Below are positions 1 through 13,794 of a stretch of 64,000 nt of DNA, in pieces. Numbering within the stretch: the first letter of the stretch is position 1; each line of letters starts with the position of its first letter. The translations under genes and the position numbers were made by a program. The stretch is taken from positions 70,490,186 to 70,554,185 of the forward strand of contig OU342630.1 of assembly GCA_910589415.1 (NCBI GenBank), in the 5' to 3' direction. The notes beneath the pieces were generated by a model. That model did no database searches, was not told the origin of the DNA, and saw only the letters and a list, made by a program, of their open reading frames with translations. Source of the stretch: Malachius bipustulatus (Eukaryota; Arthropoda; Insecta; Coleoptera; Melyridae).

Positions 1-645
1 CTGGCCTTATTGCTTTCTATAAATATAGTTCATTTGAAAATTTCTTTAATTTAACTAACATTTTATAAATTGAATTTTTTTATGATCAATAAATCAAATA
101 TTGTACTCAAATTGAAACAATTTTTTTATTAACAAAAATATCGGTAGATGTAAGGATTAAATCTGCAAACGTAATTGACACCGCAACAAGCAGGAGATTT
201 AGTTCTCAAGATCGAACGATAAACTTCCCATGTAATGATTAAATGTGATTAAGCGCTTGATATAAAAGCAGGTGAATTACGATCAATCAAGAACAATCAA
301 TTCATAATCAATCCAAGGTGTAAGAATAATCGATTATGACTAATAAAGTTTAAGTGCTATCGTTCTACTGCTTTTGAAACTTTTCACCTTTCCTAGTTTA
401 TCACAGCTTTTCATAGTTTATCATAAAGTGAATAAGTTTTAGTTTAGAGTATGCGTGGGCAGCGCACCAGTATCTAATTATGTATAGAGAATAATTTGAA
501 TAAGAAACAAATAATGAATGTGCTAATGTAAATAAATATCTGTACGTACTTAATGCATCTAAGCATATTAAGAATAATAAATAAATAACTGTCAACGTTT
601 GAGGTTAATTATGTATCTCTGAAGCCATGTTATAGTAGCAGTTAT
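1..645. other. AT-rich DNA, no gene found
   Basis: A TATAAAAGC box lies near 260 with a possible donor (CAAGGTGTAAG) near 317, so a 5' untranslated exon on the plus strand is conceivable. No coding sequence follows. Confidence 0.4.
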
Positions 646-1800
646 ACAGACAGCAGTGTCCTCAATGATGCCTGAAATTTTGAAGTCGCTATCTCGATTA
701 GAGGGGGAGGGGGAGGGGAAATCATAATTAAAATTTAAATTGCTATAACTTTCGCTAATATTGGGGCGTCAGGCCCAACCAATGGGAGATGACACTTTGG
801 AATGCCTACTTTAAAATGTTATTTTTTTTTTCGATTCCGTCAATATTGGCAAGATGCCCGCAGAAAAACCGATTTCCTTCCCCCCTTTTTTTTCTTAAAA
901 CTGGTTTTTTTGCCATGAAAGAAGGGGGTGGGAGTGAAATTTTTTTCGTCATCAGGCGGGAATTTTTTTTATCTTAGATTTGAGCCCCAGTAGACCTCAA
1001 TCGGACCATTATTAAGGTCACAGGGTCACCAAACGCGTTTGGTCCTTCCTGTAGAATGGCAAGGATTAGGGTTAGCGGGTTCCGCTACCCGGCATTTTTT
1101 AGGGCTAAGTGTCCCCTTTCAAGATTTTCTTACCCCATGTCGCTATCTCAATTAGGGCCTGCACGCGGACGTGATATGTAAACCAATTAATCTAGCGTGT
1201 GAGTCTGTGAGAGAAGAGAGAAAGGAGAGGGAGCGCTAGGCTCCGCCCCCGGCTCTCGCTGCTCCGCGGCTAGATTAATCATGTCCGCGTGCAGGCCCTA
1301 ATTGAGATAGCGACATGGGGTAAGAAAATCTTGAAAGGGGACACTTAGCCCTAAAAAATGCCGGGTAGCGGAATCCGCTAACCCTAATCCTTGCCATTCT
1401 ACAGGACCAAACGCGTTTGGTGACCCTGTGACCTTAATAATGGTCCGATCGAGGTCTACTGGGGCTCAATTCAAAGATAAAAAAAATTCCCGTCTGATGA
1501 CGAAAAAAATTTTACCCACACCCCCTTTTTTCATGGCAAAAAAACAGTTTTAAGAAAAAAAAGGGGGGAGATAAATCGGTTTTTCTGCGGGCATCTTGCC
1601 AATATTGACGGAATCGAAAAAAAATACCATTTTAAAGTAGGCATTCCAAAGTGTCATCTCCCATTGGTTAGGCCCGACGCCCCAATATTAGCGAAAGTTA
1701 TAGCAATTTGAATTTTAACTATGATTTCCACTCCCCCTCTCCCTCTAATCGAGATAGCGACTTCAAAATTTTAGGCATCATTGAGGACACTGCTGTCTGT
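646..1800. mobile_element. Long palindromic foldback element
   Basis: Left arm 646-1196 is the near-perfect inverse of right arm 1269-1800. The ends are ACAGACAGCAGTGTC and its complement. The centre of about 70 bp is purine-rich then GC-rich. There is no coding potential. Arms carry unusual G-run and C-run stretches (AGGGGGAGGGGGAGGGG near 700). Confidence 0.9.
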
Positions 1801-2231
1801 CGATGAAAAAAAAAATTAAGTCCCTAAGTCGATTTTTTCCATGCAAAACACGCGAACACGGACGGCGGTGTATTCGCACCGCGGCGGAACCCTGAAGAAA
1901 GGGCCTTAAAATTGAAAATGCGATATCTCGAGAACCGTTTGACCGATTTGGACCAGTCAAAGTTCAAATTACGCGTCTTTAAGAGCTCTTCATTTTTTGA
2001 CAGGAAATTTACTATGCTCAGAGTTGAATTAAGCGAGTTATGTGCAAAAAACCCATTGCCGATGTCTTCGCATGCACATTTCTCCGCCAGGACGTCGATT
2101 AAATTTTTGAAAATGCCACAAAAATGAAGAGGGGGTCCAACTTTATGAAAAAAAAAATAAAAAAAAATTCTCGAGTCCAAGGCGGTTCGAAAGTTAGACC
2201 CTCTACTACAAGCAAAAGAAGGTTTTTTCTT

Positions 2232-3285
2232 GACAAAAATAGTACGGAATTCTGCCGCTGCCATCACACGCAGAATAGCCTCAACATCCTAACTGCAAAT
2301 TTTTCTACTCGAATTTTTGCTTATAAAAGAAAAAATGGTCTCAATGGAAGAATTGTAGAGAATTAAAATACCAAGAAAATGTGAGCTGAAACTACCCGAT
2401 GGGTTCATCACTAAGGGAGATAACCCCAAGAAAAAAAAAACGTTTCTTCGAAAATTCGTATATATGCGGTCGTAATTCGGCCGGATGCGCTATAGTGGTT
2501 GTCGAGTGGGGTCGAACAGCAGATGCGGGAAATGCGCAAAAATATAGTAAATAATACAAATAATATTGTAATTAAGAAGCCCAACTATATAGTTGCTGCG
2601 ATAATCAAATTTGAAGATTAATTGCTTGCGTGCAGCGCGCTAGTATTACCTACTATATTTATGGCCTTTCCCTCATTCTCTGTTTTACCGCTAATCCGCG
2701 ACTACCTAATCCACTGACGCGATCGGCCGTTTTCGCTAATGTTTGCGCACAATTTTTACCTATTTTCTTTCTACTTTACAGATTCGTTTGATAAATTTGA
2801 ATTAACGTGATGAAGATTGACGTTTTGTAGCAGAGCAGAAACCTGCAGTGCATCCAGCCTCGCTATACAAACATGATTTGAAGAACTTCTGATTGCAATT
2901 ACGTGAGAGTCCGACAGCGTCTGGGTTTTTCACACAGGAAGTACCTATCAATATCGACTACCTCAAAAAGCACTACAACTCAAAAAATTGCGACGTTACG
3001 AATTTTTGAAGAAACGCCAATTCTTTCGGTTTTTGTTGCGTTATCTTCCAATGAACCCATTGGGTTGTTTCAGTTCTCATTGTCTTCGTTTTTTAATTCT
3101 CTACAATTTGTCCATTGGGACCATTTAAATTACTCTATCGGTTCTTCTTTTATAAGCAAATATACAAAAAATGCGATTACCTATTTCAGTAAATGAGCAA
3201 TAAAAAAAATCGTAAACTCGAGTAGAAAATTGTGCAGTTCAGATCTGGGGGTTATTCCGCGTGTGATTCCGTTAGTATTTTTGTC
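2232..3285. mobile_element. Diverged foldback element
   Basis: About 200 bp at 2232-2430 is the inverse of 3040-3285 with roughly a fifth of positions changed. Shared words include TTTTAATTCTCTACAATT and TTCTTTTATAAGCAAA. The open frames inside are incidental. A fragment of the same family lies at 50930-51060. Confidence 0.7.
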
Positions 3286-5750
3286 AAAATGTGGTGATTT
3301 TTGATTGGCGTATGTAGGTATAGTGCACGAAGTTCCCGATGAAAATTATAGTAGAACATTCTTAGACAAATTACCACATTCCAAGATTTTTTTTCTGCAC
3401 TATTTGTAACAAAACCTGCATTTCGCTGTGATTACATTACACAAGAGTATTACTACTGCATGATGTAGTTATGCGTTATGCGATATAGTAATTTGATTCA
3501 TATGGTATGGTTAGCTATGTCTAGTTAGTTGGATAAATATGCATTAAATTTTATGCTGGTGGAATGACACATCTGAACAAAAAGGTCAACGGACGCATCA
3601 GTATATCTTTCTCTCTTCTTCGCGTATCAGATGAGCAATTTACGCCTCGGCTGTCACTGTAACTGGCAAGTATGTGTGTGTTTGTGTGCATGTCTGCCTG
3701 TGTGCGTTTTTGTATGTGTGCGTGTGTGTTAATACGTGATACGTGATGTCACCGCAGCAAAATTGTTATTCAAGCCCGATTTATTACTGTCGTACGCTTT
3801 TGCATCCATAAATCATTAGCCATAAATAAATATAATTTAGAACTGGAACTGGAAGACAATGTTATTTTAATTTATAATGCCTAAGTATGTGGTTTTTGAT
3901 GCTGAATAATTATGCCGTTCCTACCTGTCTTGTCTTGTAGACGCCGAAAACAACAACAATACGCGTCCCGTAAAAGCTAGTGGAGGGGGTACATTTAATC
4001 TCATTCCGATTTTTTCCACTCCGGAGAAGAAAAATTACCCGCAGGAGGATCTGCTGACCTGATTTTATATTTACGTTTACTACAGAAAGGAAATCTACCG
4101 CATTAATATTAAGCAGGAGAATAGATTAACACTTTACTCTCTGAGTTTGTGGTTGTAACATTAAATTTTATTTATAAAGGTCCTTAATTGCTTCAACTTT
4201 TGATTTACCAATCGTATCATCACTTATATCTAAGACACCGAAGATAAGGCAGGAGGAGGAAAACCTGGAATGGAAATTGCAGGGGAAAATGCGAGGTAAA
4301 ATGTTACCTGTAAATATCTCGGATTCAAGGCGAAGAGCGATTCCGAAAAATTGCAATGGACTGGAGGTAAATTAACACGGAAATTAATCCGGTTAAAGTT
4401 CTAACTGGAGATAGGATAAGCTGGTGCTGGAAGGTCAAAAGATTCTCTTTGCAATTATGTGAACTTCATGAAGCGAATACGTGAACGAAAGTTGAAAAGG
4501 TGGAGATGAGAATGCTAAGACAGAGTGGGATAACAAGGAAAGACAGGATAATGAACGAGTGATCAGAGAAACGGTCAAGGCCGTAAATCAAGGCCGTAAA
4601 CAAGGTGATAAATCAATGAAACGGTAATAGGTATCCAGGAAAGCATGATTATAGATAGTCTGCATTCTGCAATGCGTACTTAAGTGCAGGGAAGGATTTA
4701 ATAATGAATATTATCTAGGGAAAAGTTGCAATAATTGAGGATCTGAATCGGGGATACAATTGTTTTAACAAAAAAAAAATAGTTTTTTGTAGTTTTTTTT
4801 TATTATTTAAACATTTATTGAAAACAATCTGGGAGCGGTTTGTTCCTATAGAGACACATTAAATTGCAGGTGGATAACGGCATTGTCTCATCATGAATCA
4901 CCATGCACACAACGTCATTCCTCCTCAATGACTCTCATCTCCATCGCCAAAAAAAAAAAAATAATAATAAATTCTGTCAACATAGAAACCTGTTTTCTAT
5001 TTTTTAACAAAATTTACATAGGTACAAAATAAGTCCTCAATTGCTAATTTTAAAAGTCTCCCATTTTTTATTCGACGTTTCTAAGAATACCTGTCTTTTT
5101 ATAATTTCAAATATTTACCATACCAGTCAATATATTTAATGTCGGAATTCTTATACAAGTAAACTTGTAAAAGTCAATGATTACGTTAATAAGGATCTTG
5201 TCATAAACACCTTATAAAATTTTTATTGTCCAAGCATGAAGTGAGCGATGATCGATATTTAATAGTTTGTACATCTGTTGTTGATTATAAAATTAAATGG
5301 AGTAGTTTTAAAAATGTTACATGACTTAATTTTTAATAGCAAGCCACTTCAGTTGTTATGAGGTGTGAATTATTCAAAGCGCTCTAACCACTTCAAACTT
5401 GAAAGAAAACGTCAATAATTCTTTTCAAGGGATATTACAACTTGTATTACATTTGCATAATATCAAATCAAAGCAATGAGTACTATAATGAAATTATTTC
5501 TAGGATATTAATTAGTATAGATATTATTGGTTATGCTGATGGTAATGGTGCATATCATAGCGATATTAAACAGTAGTGGAAAATTGTTTCCAGAAACTTG
5601 AGCTCTATGCATTATTATGATTATGATAATAAAAATAACTATTAGGTATTATTATTGTCCCTACCACAAGTAACGATGAAATCTTTACAATCAGTTCTTT
5701 GTGGACAGTGTAATTTTTTATTTATGTACCTAATAATGTTATGTATACAT
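3286..5750. other. Non-coding DNA
   Basis: Apart from the GT-rich run I see only short chance frames and A/T runs. No promoter or splice pattern stands out. Confidence 0.5.
3670..3730. repeat. Imperfect (GT)n microsatellite
   Basis: About 60 bases of alternating TG with interruptions. Confidence 0.8.
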
Positions 5751-6822
5751 ATACAGTATGTCCAAGATAAGGATGGGATCACTTTGGGATTTTGGAAACG
5801 GTAAGAGATACGAAATCGGTTAAATTAGAGATAAGTTGCACACTTTCATGCTTATTGAGGATCTGAAACAAAAATTAGGAAAACTTCAGGCATTTACTGA
5901 AATCGATATTTTTGTAGATTTACATAAATCGTCATGAGATATATATACCATTTGAACATTACAAAAATTTTCAAAACCGACATTTATATCCTAAATTTTT
6001 CATAGCTAACTTTTGTTTTTCTTATATGACCGCCATATAAGTTCAGTATAAAAAATCATTAAAACCAAAAATTAATAACATTACCAAAAAAAATATATTT
6101 TTTATTTTCTATTTTATTTTATTTTATTTATTTTTATCTTATTTTTATTTTATTTTATTTTTTATTTTTATTTTTATTTTTCAATTTATTTTCAACAATA
6201 AAGAAGACATGGTCAAAATAAGAATGAGAAAATTTAGTGAACCAAAAATAACAATAAAGAGAAGAATATACATATACATACTCTTATTTTTTTTTTTAGT
6301 GTTTCGTGGGGTATGTAGAACAGTTTATTTCCGTTGTGGAATACTGACGAGTGCATGAGTATAAAGCACAAAACGTAGACGAATTTTATTTTGCACGCTT
6401 TTTGCAAAAGACTAGATTCTCTATGATGAGCCCTATACATCAGTAAGGAAACTGTGTTCAGTAACTGCGTTTCCAAAAAAGCAATTTCGTAAAAGCGGCA
6501 AGCAGAAATCTAATATTTTTCGAGGAAAATTTTCTGCTTGTTATTTCGCTTAACCGAAATTGCTTTTTTTAGAAATGTCAGTTACTGCACACAATTTCCT
6601 TATTGATGTATAGAACCATCGAATTCTTCTTTTTGAAATAATATATCTATATATTTCAGTTTTTTCAGTACACTTCAGCAACGCCTGAAGTTGTCCTAAT
6701 TTTTTTTCCGATGCTTAACAAGAATGAAATTGTGCAACTTATCTCTAACTAACCGATTTCCTATCTCTTACCGTTTCCAATATACCAAATTATCCCATCC
6801 TTATTTTGTGGACACACTGCAT
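5751..6822. mobile_element. Foldback element, GGAAACGGTAAGAGATACGA family
   Basis: Left arm (from 5751, CAAGATAAGGATGGGAT) is inverse to the right arm ending at 6822. The centre is a T-rich low-complexity stretch (6090-6185). The subterminal words GGTAAGAGATACGA and GGTTAAATTAGA recur at 10440 and 48750. Confidence 0.85.
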
Positions 6823-7080
6823 ACAGGGTGCCCGTTTTTAAAGAAAAGGCATGCTGATCTTGGTTATCAAAAGAGATAAGAAGTAGGTTAAATTATGGCA
6901 AAGTTGTGTATTCTTGTGCTGATTAGTAAATCTGAAAAAATCTCAAAATCTTTTTTTGGCAATATATTTTTTCTTATTGCAAACCAATAATTATTATTGT
7001 AGGTTTGCTACGGATTTTCATAGTCAACTTTTTTTGTTCTTCTGGCCCCAATTTTGTTTTTTATGCGTCAATCGTATAAA
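6822..7080 (+). mobile_element. Single arm of the same foldback family
   Basis: TACAGGGTGCCCG is followed by words matching the arm of the element just to the left (AAAGAGATAAGAAGTAGG, GGTTAAATTATG, CATAGTCAACTTTTTT). No opposing arm was found nearby. Confidence 0.5.
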
Positions 7081-7399
7081 CAAAAACAAGGAAACCAAAA
7101 AATCTAGCACATGAAAAAAGTTAATAAAATTATTTGATTCTCGATTTTTCGAAAAGAAAGAAGCAAATTTTTGCACCGAACGATCTTATAAGCAAAATCA
7201 TTAACCGAAAAACCATAAAGCATATGACGTCAAATTGAAGTCCTGGGAAAAATTCCTCTAAAAAAAATGGAGAATAAAAAGCTGAAATAAATTATTTTTT
7301 AAATGTGAAAAGGCGCAGAATTATCTTCAAGACTGAGAAATATCTTGATGGGCTCTACTAGCTTCTATAGAAAAAAAATAATAGAAGTTAAACGGTCAT

Positions 7400-7880
7400 T
7401 ATACATAAGTATACATCCGCGGCTCCTACAGTTTCAACTATGGCACCTATATAGCGGGGTGGAGAACATACCTACAGTAACACCAGGAAGGTATTTATTT
7501 GCTTTGCAAATGAAAGGGAGGCTGTAAAAATCAATTTTGAGAGTGCAAAGAAAGTACGGTCCTGACACAAGGGCGGAGTAAATATATAGCACTAGTCTGA
7601 TGTAATTAAGGATGTATCCACTTACAACACAATGCGAGCGCTTCCAAACGTATACAGTCCCGTATTCGCATCATATCCGCTTTTTCATATCGTGAAAAGA
7701 CCACAGGGATTGATGTTACGATTTTTTGAATATAAATGCAAAATAAATGCAAAATTCAAAATAAAAACCGTGCTACTTTTAATCTCGAAGATTTTCCTTG
7801 CCCTGAAAGTGAAAAAAAATAGAAATTCGACCGTAGTGCCAAAGAGGCCTTAGTTGTGACCTTAATATTAGTTTGCAATG
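7400..7880 (+). repeat. Dispersed repeat, copy 1
   Basis: This copy matches 36050-36475 in inverted orientation. Shared words include GGAGAACATACCTA, GCTTTGCAAATGAA, GGAATATAAATGC-like stretches and AGGCCTTAGTTGTGACC. There is no open frame of note. An unclassified interspersed element is likely. Confidence 0.75.
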
Positions 7881-8068
7881 GCTGTTGTTAGTTTCTTACC
7901 CACCCAGCACCCCTATTTCGCTCCTCGGTCCCGAAAAATTGATGAAACTTAGGAGCCGCGGATGTATATAATTACCAGTTAAACAATTCAACGTAGGTAC
8001 CTACCAAAGACATTTTTGCATTCGTTGATATTTATTTTTCTTATTATTGTTATTGATAATAAGAACAA

Positions 8069-8902
8069 TACAGGGTGAGTCAATAATAAATTCGAGCTAC
8101 ACATCATTGGGATCTCGGAAACTAGAAGAGATACGGACTCGGTTAAATTGTGGTAAATGTAAAGCTCAATAATACCTAATCTAAGAAAAAAAAATTAGTT
8201 ATCTCCGATAATTTTTGAAAAAACTCTAAAAAAACTGAAATTTTAAATTCTCATCTAATTGGCTCATGTATTTGAAAAGATATAAAAAAAAACTGAAAGC
8301 ACATTTTCACGACCACTTTTTATTTGCTATCAAAATATATGTAATACCTAATACGATTGAGGGTTACACGTTTCGAATTTACGCTGCCATCATCATCTTT
8401 ATTTTTTAATAAAAGAAAAAAAAGAAGAAAAGAAACTTAATTTATTCTATTCAATTTTTTTTCTGACATTTAAATGTATCTACCTACATAATTTAAAAAA
8501 AATGGTTCTGGAATAAATTTATAATGGGTAAATAATTTGCTTTCTCTAACAAAAGCATATTCATGAAAATATTAATTTATTTATTATTTTTTCAATCCGC
8601 AGAACCGAATTAATTTTTTTTTGTCATTTCAAATATCAGAAAAAAACTGAAAGGAATAAATTAATTTTCCGTATAAAATCAAGAAAAAAATTCCAGGTCC
8701 TTATTTTAAAAAATAGTTGAGAAAAAAGGTTTAAATATTTCAGTTTTTTCAAAAACTATCGAAGATAACTTAATTTTATTCTCAAATTATAAATGAGGTT
8801 TAAATTTCGCAACTTCACTCTTATTTATCCGAGTCCTTCCTAGAATTTCTTCAAGTTTCCGAGATCTCAAAATGATGTAGCTGGAATTTGACTAACCCTG
8901 TA
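8069..8902. mobile_element. Foldback element with TACAGGGTGAGTC ends
   Basis: The left arm begins TACAGGGTGAGTCAATAA and the right arm ends in the inverse near 8902. Both carry the GATCTCGGAAACT word and its complement. The interior is AT-rich and non-coding. Confidence 0.85.
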
Positions 8903-10389
8903 TATTGATGGGTTTAGGTATATCTACTTACTTTGTTATCTTTTAAAGATCGCCTAGTCAACTTTCAAACTAAGTTTCATGAAATTTTAGAACTGTCATA
9001 AAGAAATGAGATTTTTCATTGTTGCGAGAATTATCTTTTTAATTTGATATTCAATTTTATTTAATTTAATTATCGCAAAACCTTTATTTGATTTCGAAAA
9101 CCGAGCAGGAAATTTGTTTTTTATCGCAGATATCATTATGCAATTTTCTGTCATTTACATACATTATCTCTAATATCGTAAATCATTGAAACAACAATTT
9201 CAATGTCGCCGGAAACCGGGATGTTATCCCACTCAGATTCATTAATCTTATGATTAAAAAATCATAATTTGCAGTATTAAACTTGTTTTATGGGATTCAA
9301 ATAAATAAAAAATCTGACTGAATTAACACAACATTAACCTACAGCAAGATATAATAGCGGTCATTGCTGTGCATTTCGAGAAGTGCAACTAAAAAAATGT
9401 ACTTCAAAACTCTATTATAGGTACATTGAATTAAAAGTATACGCTTCATAAAAAAGTTATAAATTAATTGAAAAGAAATAGATTAATGAACATTCTAGAT
9501 GTTTCCATTAAGTATGTTTTACCAACGGATGTAGGTTTTTTTTTTTTTCGTTTTTCATGTTGAATGCATTATTATATTCGCAAGCAGAACACAAGATACT
9601 AAAGTGATATCTACAATAGTCAGATTTTTTGAAAATGACAACCAGTATCTTGAAAAAGGAATAATTTTTTGGGTTGGAGTATGTACTAGGGAATCACATT
9701 ATACTTTATAGTTCTTTATAAATTTGGAACAATCTAATGCTATTGTATTTTGAGGAAAGTAATTTTAATCAACAAAATAATAACAGTCAGCTAGCTCTTT
9801 GTTATTCGTTTATTTAAATGCCAAAGCATTCCCAAATCATAATTAATAAATATTAATATTCCATAAAACCTTCCATGTTAATTCTCAAAAAAGTCCTCAT
9901 AAACGTAGGTTATTTATGACTCCTCATCGTGTTGTTTGTGTTATTTACTACCATTTCCAATAAATCAGATTGTTTACTCAATGGTCTGGCTTAGAAATGG
10001 CCCACTTACGACTTGTATATATAAAAGCCGCGGTAGCAATGGATCATAAATATTAACCCTCTTGAGATCAAACAATAAAACTGGAACAGTAGAGCTTATC
10101 TCACATATTGTAAAAACAAAAAAACATTTTCAGTTGTGTTATTATTTATTTTACCCTCATAAATAATCAAAAATTTAAGTACATATACGTTTTACTAAAA
10201 AAGTCACTTACAGAACCACTTCAGTCTTCACTACTCGTTATGATTATGAATATGAAGCAATAATAATGTTGTCAAGATTGTGCTGTCACGATTCATGTCC
10301 ATATATGAACAAGAAAAATTAAACAGAAATTAGTTCCAAATGCTGAATGAGAATAGTTACAGATATGAAGACTAGATCATGCATTAATA
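8903..10389. other. AT-rich DNA with one TATA-like promoter candidate
   Basis: TATATATAAAAGCCGCGG at about 10014-10031 resembles a strong TATA box, but no open frame follows within a few hundred bases. Nothing else was seen. Confidence 0.35.
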
Positions 10390-10512
10390 TACAGGGTGAT
10401 TAACAATTTGATACTCACCATCACCATTGAGAGCTTGGAAACGGTAAGAGATACGAGATTGGTTAAATTAGAAAAAAGTTGCAGAATTTTTTATACCTAG
10501 GTACCATTATTG

Positions 10513-10899
10513 TGTTCAAATAAAACTGGGACAGCTCTTAATTATAAGGCAACTCAATTATTCCACTTGTTCTTATAAATATGGGACAGTTTTTTTTGTT
10601 GTGTTGTGCTTATGGCTTCCAGCATGTTAGTTGTAACTTGATTTGATTGGATTTTTTGCGGGGATACTCAACAATAGATAATTTATTGTAATTGATGGAC
10701 GTAACAAGAGGTAAGAGAAATTAATCATAAAGAATTAACTTAAAAATTAGGAATGTAATTTTTATTTATTTACTTACTAAATTTTGACAAATAAAATAGA
10801 CTCTTCTTTGCTAAGAGCTTGGAAACCATGGAAAGATTGTTCTCATTATAAGACACACTTACACTAGAAAATTAAAGCTGTCCCAGATTTATTTGAACA
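10513..10899. mobile_element. Small nested inverted-repeat element
   Basis: The ends TGTTCAAATAAAACTGGGAC and its inverse (CTGTCCCAGATTTATTTGAA at the right) give terminal inverted repeats of about 24 bp around 390 bp of non-coding DNA. It sits inside the arm of the 10390-12509 element, so it is younger. Confidence 0.8.
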
Positions 10900-11323
10900 G
10901 AACTGCACCTTATTAGAATCTAAAATATTCTTGAAAAATCTATACAAATCGATATTTCTTATTTTCGCCCTACATTTTTTATTATTGAAAGGAAATTAAT
11001 AATTTTGTGTAGGTTTATATGTTTAAGTCGTCATGAGCTATTTATTTGGGCGATACCGAATTGGGCGAAGGATTTTGTTATTCACTAATCCCAGGGGTCA
11101 ATTGGGCGACAAACGAGAAACTAGGGGATTATAAGAGATAACTGGACAAACAAGAAATACATGTGCGGCCTTGCCCATATATATAGCAGTGTTGCCAGAT
11201 TTATTTAGTGGTGCTTTTAGTAGATCGGATAGGTATACCTAATCAATTTATTATTAATAATTGAAGTCGAGTAGGCAGTATTAGGTATGTACCTACCTAT
11301 GGCTATGTTGCACTTTAGCGTCA

Positions 11324-11404
11324 TCGGTAAGTCAGGTCTTTGGTCAGGTGAAAAAAAAAAATTAAAAAAAAAACCTACCCTGACCAAAGACCTGGCTAAC
11401 CGGT
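11324..11404. repeat. Hairpin of 25-bp arms
   Basis: CGGTAAGTCAGGTCTTTGGT and its near inverse (ACCAAAGACCTGGCTAACCG) flank an A-rich loop of about 30 bases. Confidence 0.8.
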
Positions 11405-12508
11405 GAGTTTTAGTGCGGAAAAAAAATAATAAATACCACTATAATTAATAATTATAATGTGTATCGCCATATTCATTATAGTATATTACTTTTCTATTGA
11501 TGTTTCATGTTTCTGCTGTAGGTACCTATAGTATAAAATAATAATTGTAAATGCACTAAGGGCTTGATGATGTATTTGATAGAACTTAAAAAAATAATGC
11601 ATCAAGTATTAAGATTATATATTATTTTTTTTCAATTTTATTTAATGTAGAAAATCGGAATTTCTGTAAAATCTGGCAACGTAGCCATACAAGAGCATGC
11701 AAATAACTCAACGGTATTTAGAAATTCCTTCGCCCAATTGAACTCCCGGATTATAAGGACCCCCGTCGTGACGAAGGGTCACTCAGGTAATTTCGCCCAA
11801 TTGAGAAACTCCGATTTATTTAACATTTCAAAAATTTTGAAAGCCGACATATCCCAGAGTTTTCATAATCACCGTTTGTTTTTTTTTTTTATGGCTCCCA
11901 TATTGTTTTTTATGTCGTCCCGAGCGTCGTCTGGTGTATTTAAAAAATGTTGGAAACCAAAAATCTATCTAAGTAGGTACTTAATTCAAAAATAAAATTA
12001 AAAAAATGTATTCTTCTGTTTTCGAAAAAAAAAACCTTTTTCCACCGAGTGTCGTAAAAACCCAGAAGACAAGCTATATCATCGAATCACGTCATATATA
12101 TCGACGTGATTCGGTGAAAAATATTTTTTCATTTTTTTCGAAGAATGAAGAATATCGTTTTGATTTTTTTTTCAAATACCAATTTTCTTGGGTTCCTTGA
12201 TTTTTAATTAAAACCGAATGACTTGAAAAACAATATTGCGGCGATAAAGTTGATTACCTTACTAAAAAACTCATCTGTGTAAGTATAGCATAATGACGAT
12301 GATATTCTGTAAACCTTATTTTCAAAAATAAAATAGATATATGCTGAAATAAAAAGTACCGACTTTTCATTTTTTCAGGATATTTTAACATCGCCTGAAG
12401 TTTTTCTTAAATTTCTGTTTCAGATTCTTAAACAATATAAAATTGTGCAGCTTTTCTATAATTTACGCGATCTCATATCTCTTATAATGATGAGCAACGA
12501 ATTGTTTT

Positions 12509-13163
12509 ACAGGGTGTCAATTTGAAAACTAGCCACCCCCGATTTCTCCCTTTTAAAGTTTCTAAAAAAAAAAAATCACGAGACAGGCCGATTTTTTATT
12601 CGAGGGGGACACTTAAGCATATAATTAATTCTCCCTGCTTTGTTCCCTTACGCAGGGTGACTACCCTGCATAAATTGAAAATTTCAAATATTTAAATTAT
12701 TTAAATTCTCTTTATGATGCATAAAAAAATGAAAATCCAACAAACGGTTCTCGAGTTATTAATTTTTCAAATCTAAAAATTTCCTAGTTTGAAAATTATT
12801 GAAATATTGCCAGAAACCTCGATTTTATTATCGAGGGAGACACATTTTCACATATTTTAAATAATAATTTAAGCAATGAAAATCATTGTAAATAGTGAAA
12901 GCTCGAGTGAAAGTAGGAAGAGTAGGTAGTGTTACTCACTCAATTTTGGAATATCAAGGAAATTATTTGCCAAAAGAAATTTTTTTTAATCAGAGATCCT
13001 AAATAGGAAGGGGAGGGGGTGAGAGTATGTGCCGCTTTATTTTAAAGCTTCATTGGAACATCTATTTCTTATAGATTTTTTGTTATTTTATTGACTCGTT
13101 GAAAAATTGTTCAGAATGCTGTTCATTTTTTTCTGGGGGAGGGGTGGGGGAAAACTGTCGAGA
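12509..13163 (+). mobile_element. Possible single-arm TACAGGGTG element
   Basis: TACAGGGTGTCAATTTGAAA begins here but no clear opposing arm was found. Two related blocks (TCGAGGGGGACAC near 12600 and TCGAGGGAGACAC near 12830) suggest an internal duplication. Confidence 0.4.
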
Positions 13164-13794
13164 TACAGGGTGTAAAAAAAAATTATTTCAGCTTTTTGAC
13201 GATATTTTAGGAACCGTTTAAGATATAAAATTGAACTTTCGCAGTGTATTAAAAAAATACTATTGTAAATTTGTACCTACACATCTTTTCATTAATAGGT
13301 ATATATTATTTATTTTTTGAGGGCTAATTAAATTTTTATTATGGTGAAGTGAAAAAAATCATTAAAAAATATCAAAAGTCACGGTTTTGGTCCACAAAAA
13401 AATACATATTTATGTTGCTATTTTTAGACAGTTTTACGTTAAAGCCTTTGACCAAGAGCACCTGTTTTTATGTAGAAACCATTTGTAATTTAAAATGTCT
13501 TTTCACCATGCCGATTTTCCCAGTGTCGTCAAAATTAGGGACTAAAAAATTCAAACAATTCTCAATTCTTCACCACTGGCATACGCGGGAATAAAATTAA
13601 TTAGCACTCAAAGAGTAGCTAAAATTAACGTTAAGATATGTAGCAGAAGTCAGTTTTAATATCTCAAACGGTTCCTGAGATATTGTCAAAAAACTGAAAA
13701 ATTTTTTTTTTTTACATAAGTATAAATTTTTTCTTAAAATTAATCGGGGAATCACACCTTTCATATTTCGACACATGTTTTGAAACACCCTGTA
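13164..13794. mobile_element. Foldback element
   Basis: TACAGGGTGTAAAAA at the left and ACACCCTGTA at the right. Inner arms GGAACCGTTTAAGATAT and ATATCTCAAACGGTTCC confirm the inverted structure. Confidence 0.8.

Larger units (their letters stand above)
10390..12509. mobile_element. Composite foldback element with nested insertions
   Basis: The outer arm from 10390 (TACAGGGTGATTAAC, then GGAAACGGTAAGAGATACG) pairs with the right arm ending near 12509. Between them lie a small element at 10513-10899, a pair of GGGCGAA blocks (11050 and 11730-11800), and an inverted pair TGTTGCCAGATTT / AAATCTGGCAAC (11193-11684). Confidence 0.7.

Noticed and set aside
1824..2366. Frames of 147 and 80 codons
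   Set aside because: They overlap on both strands in low-complexity DNA between two foldback elements. Composition is not protein-like.
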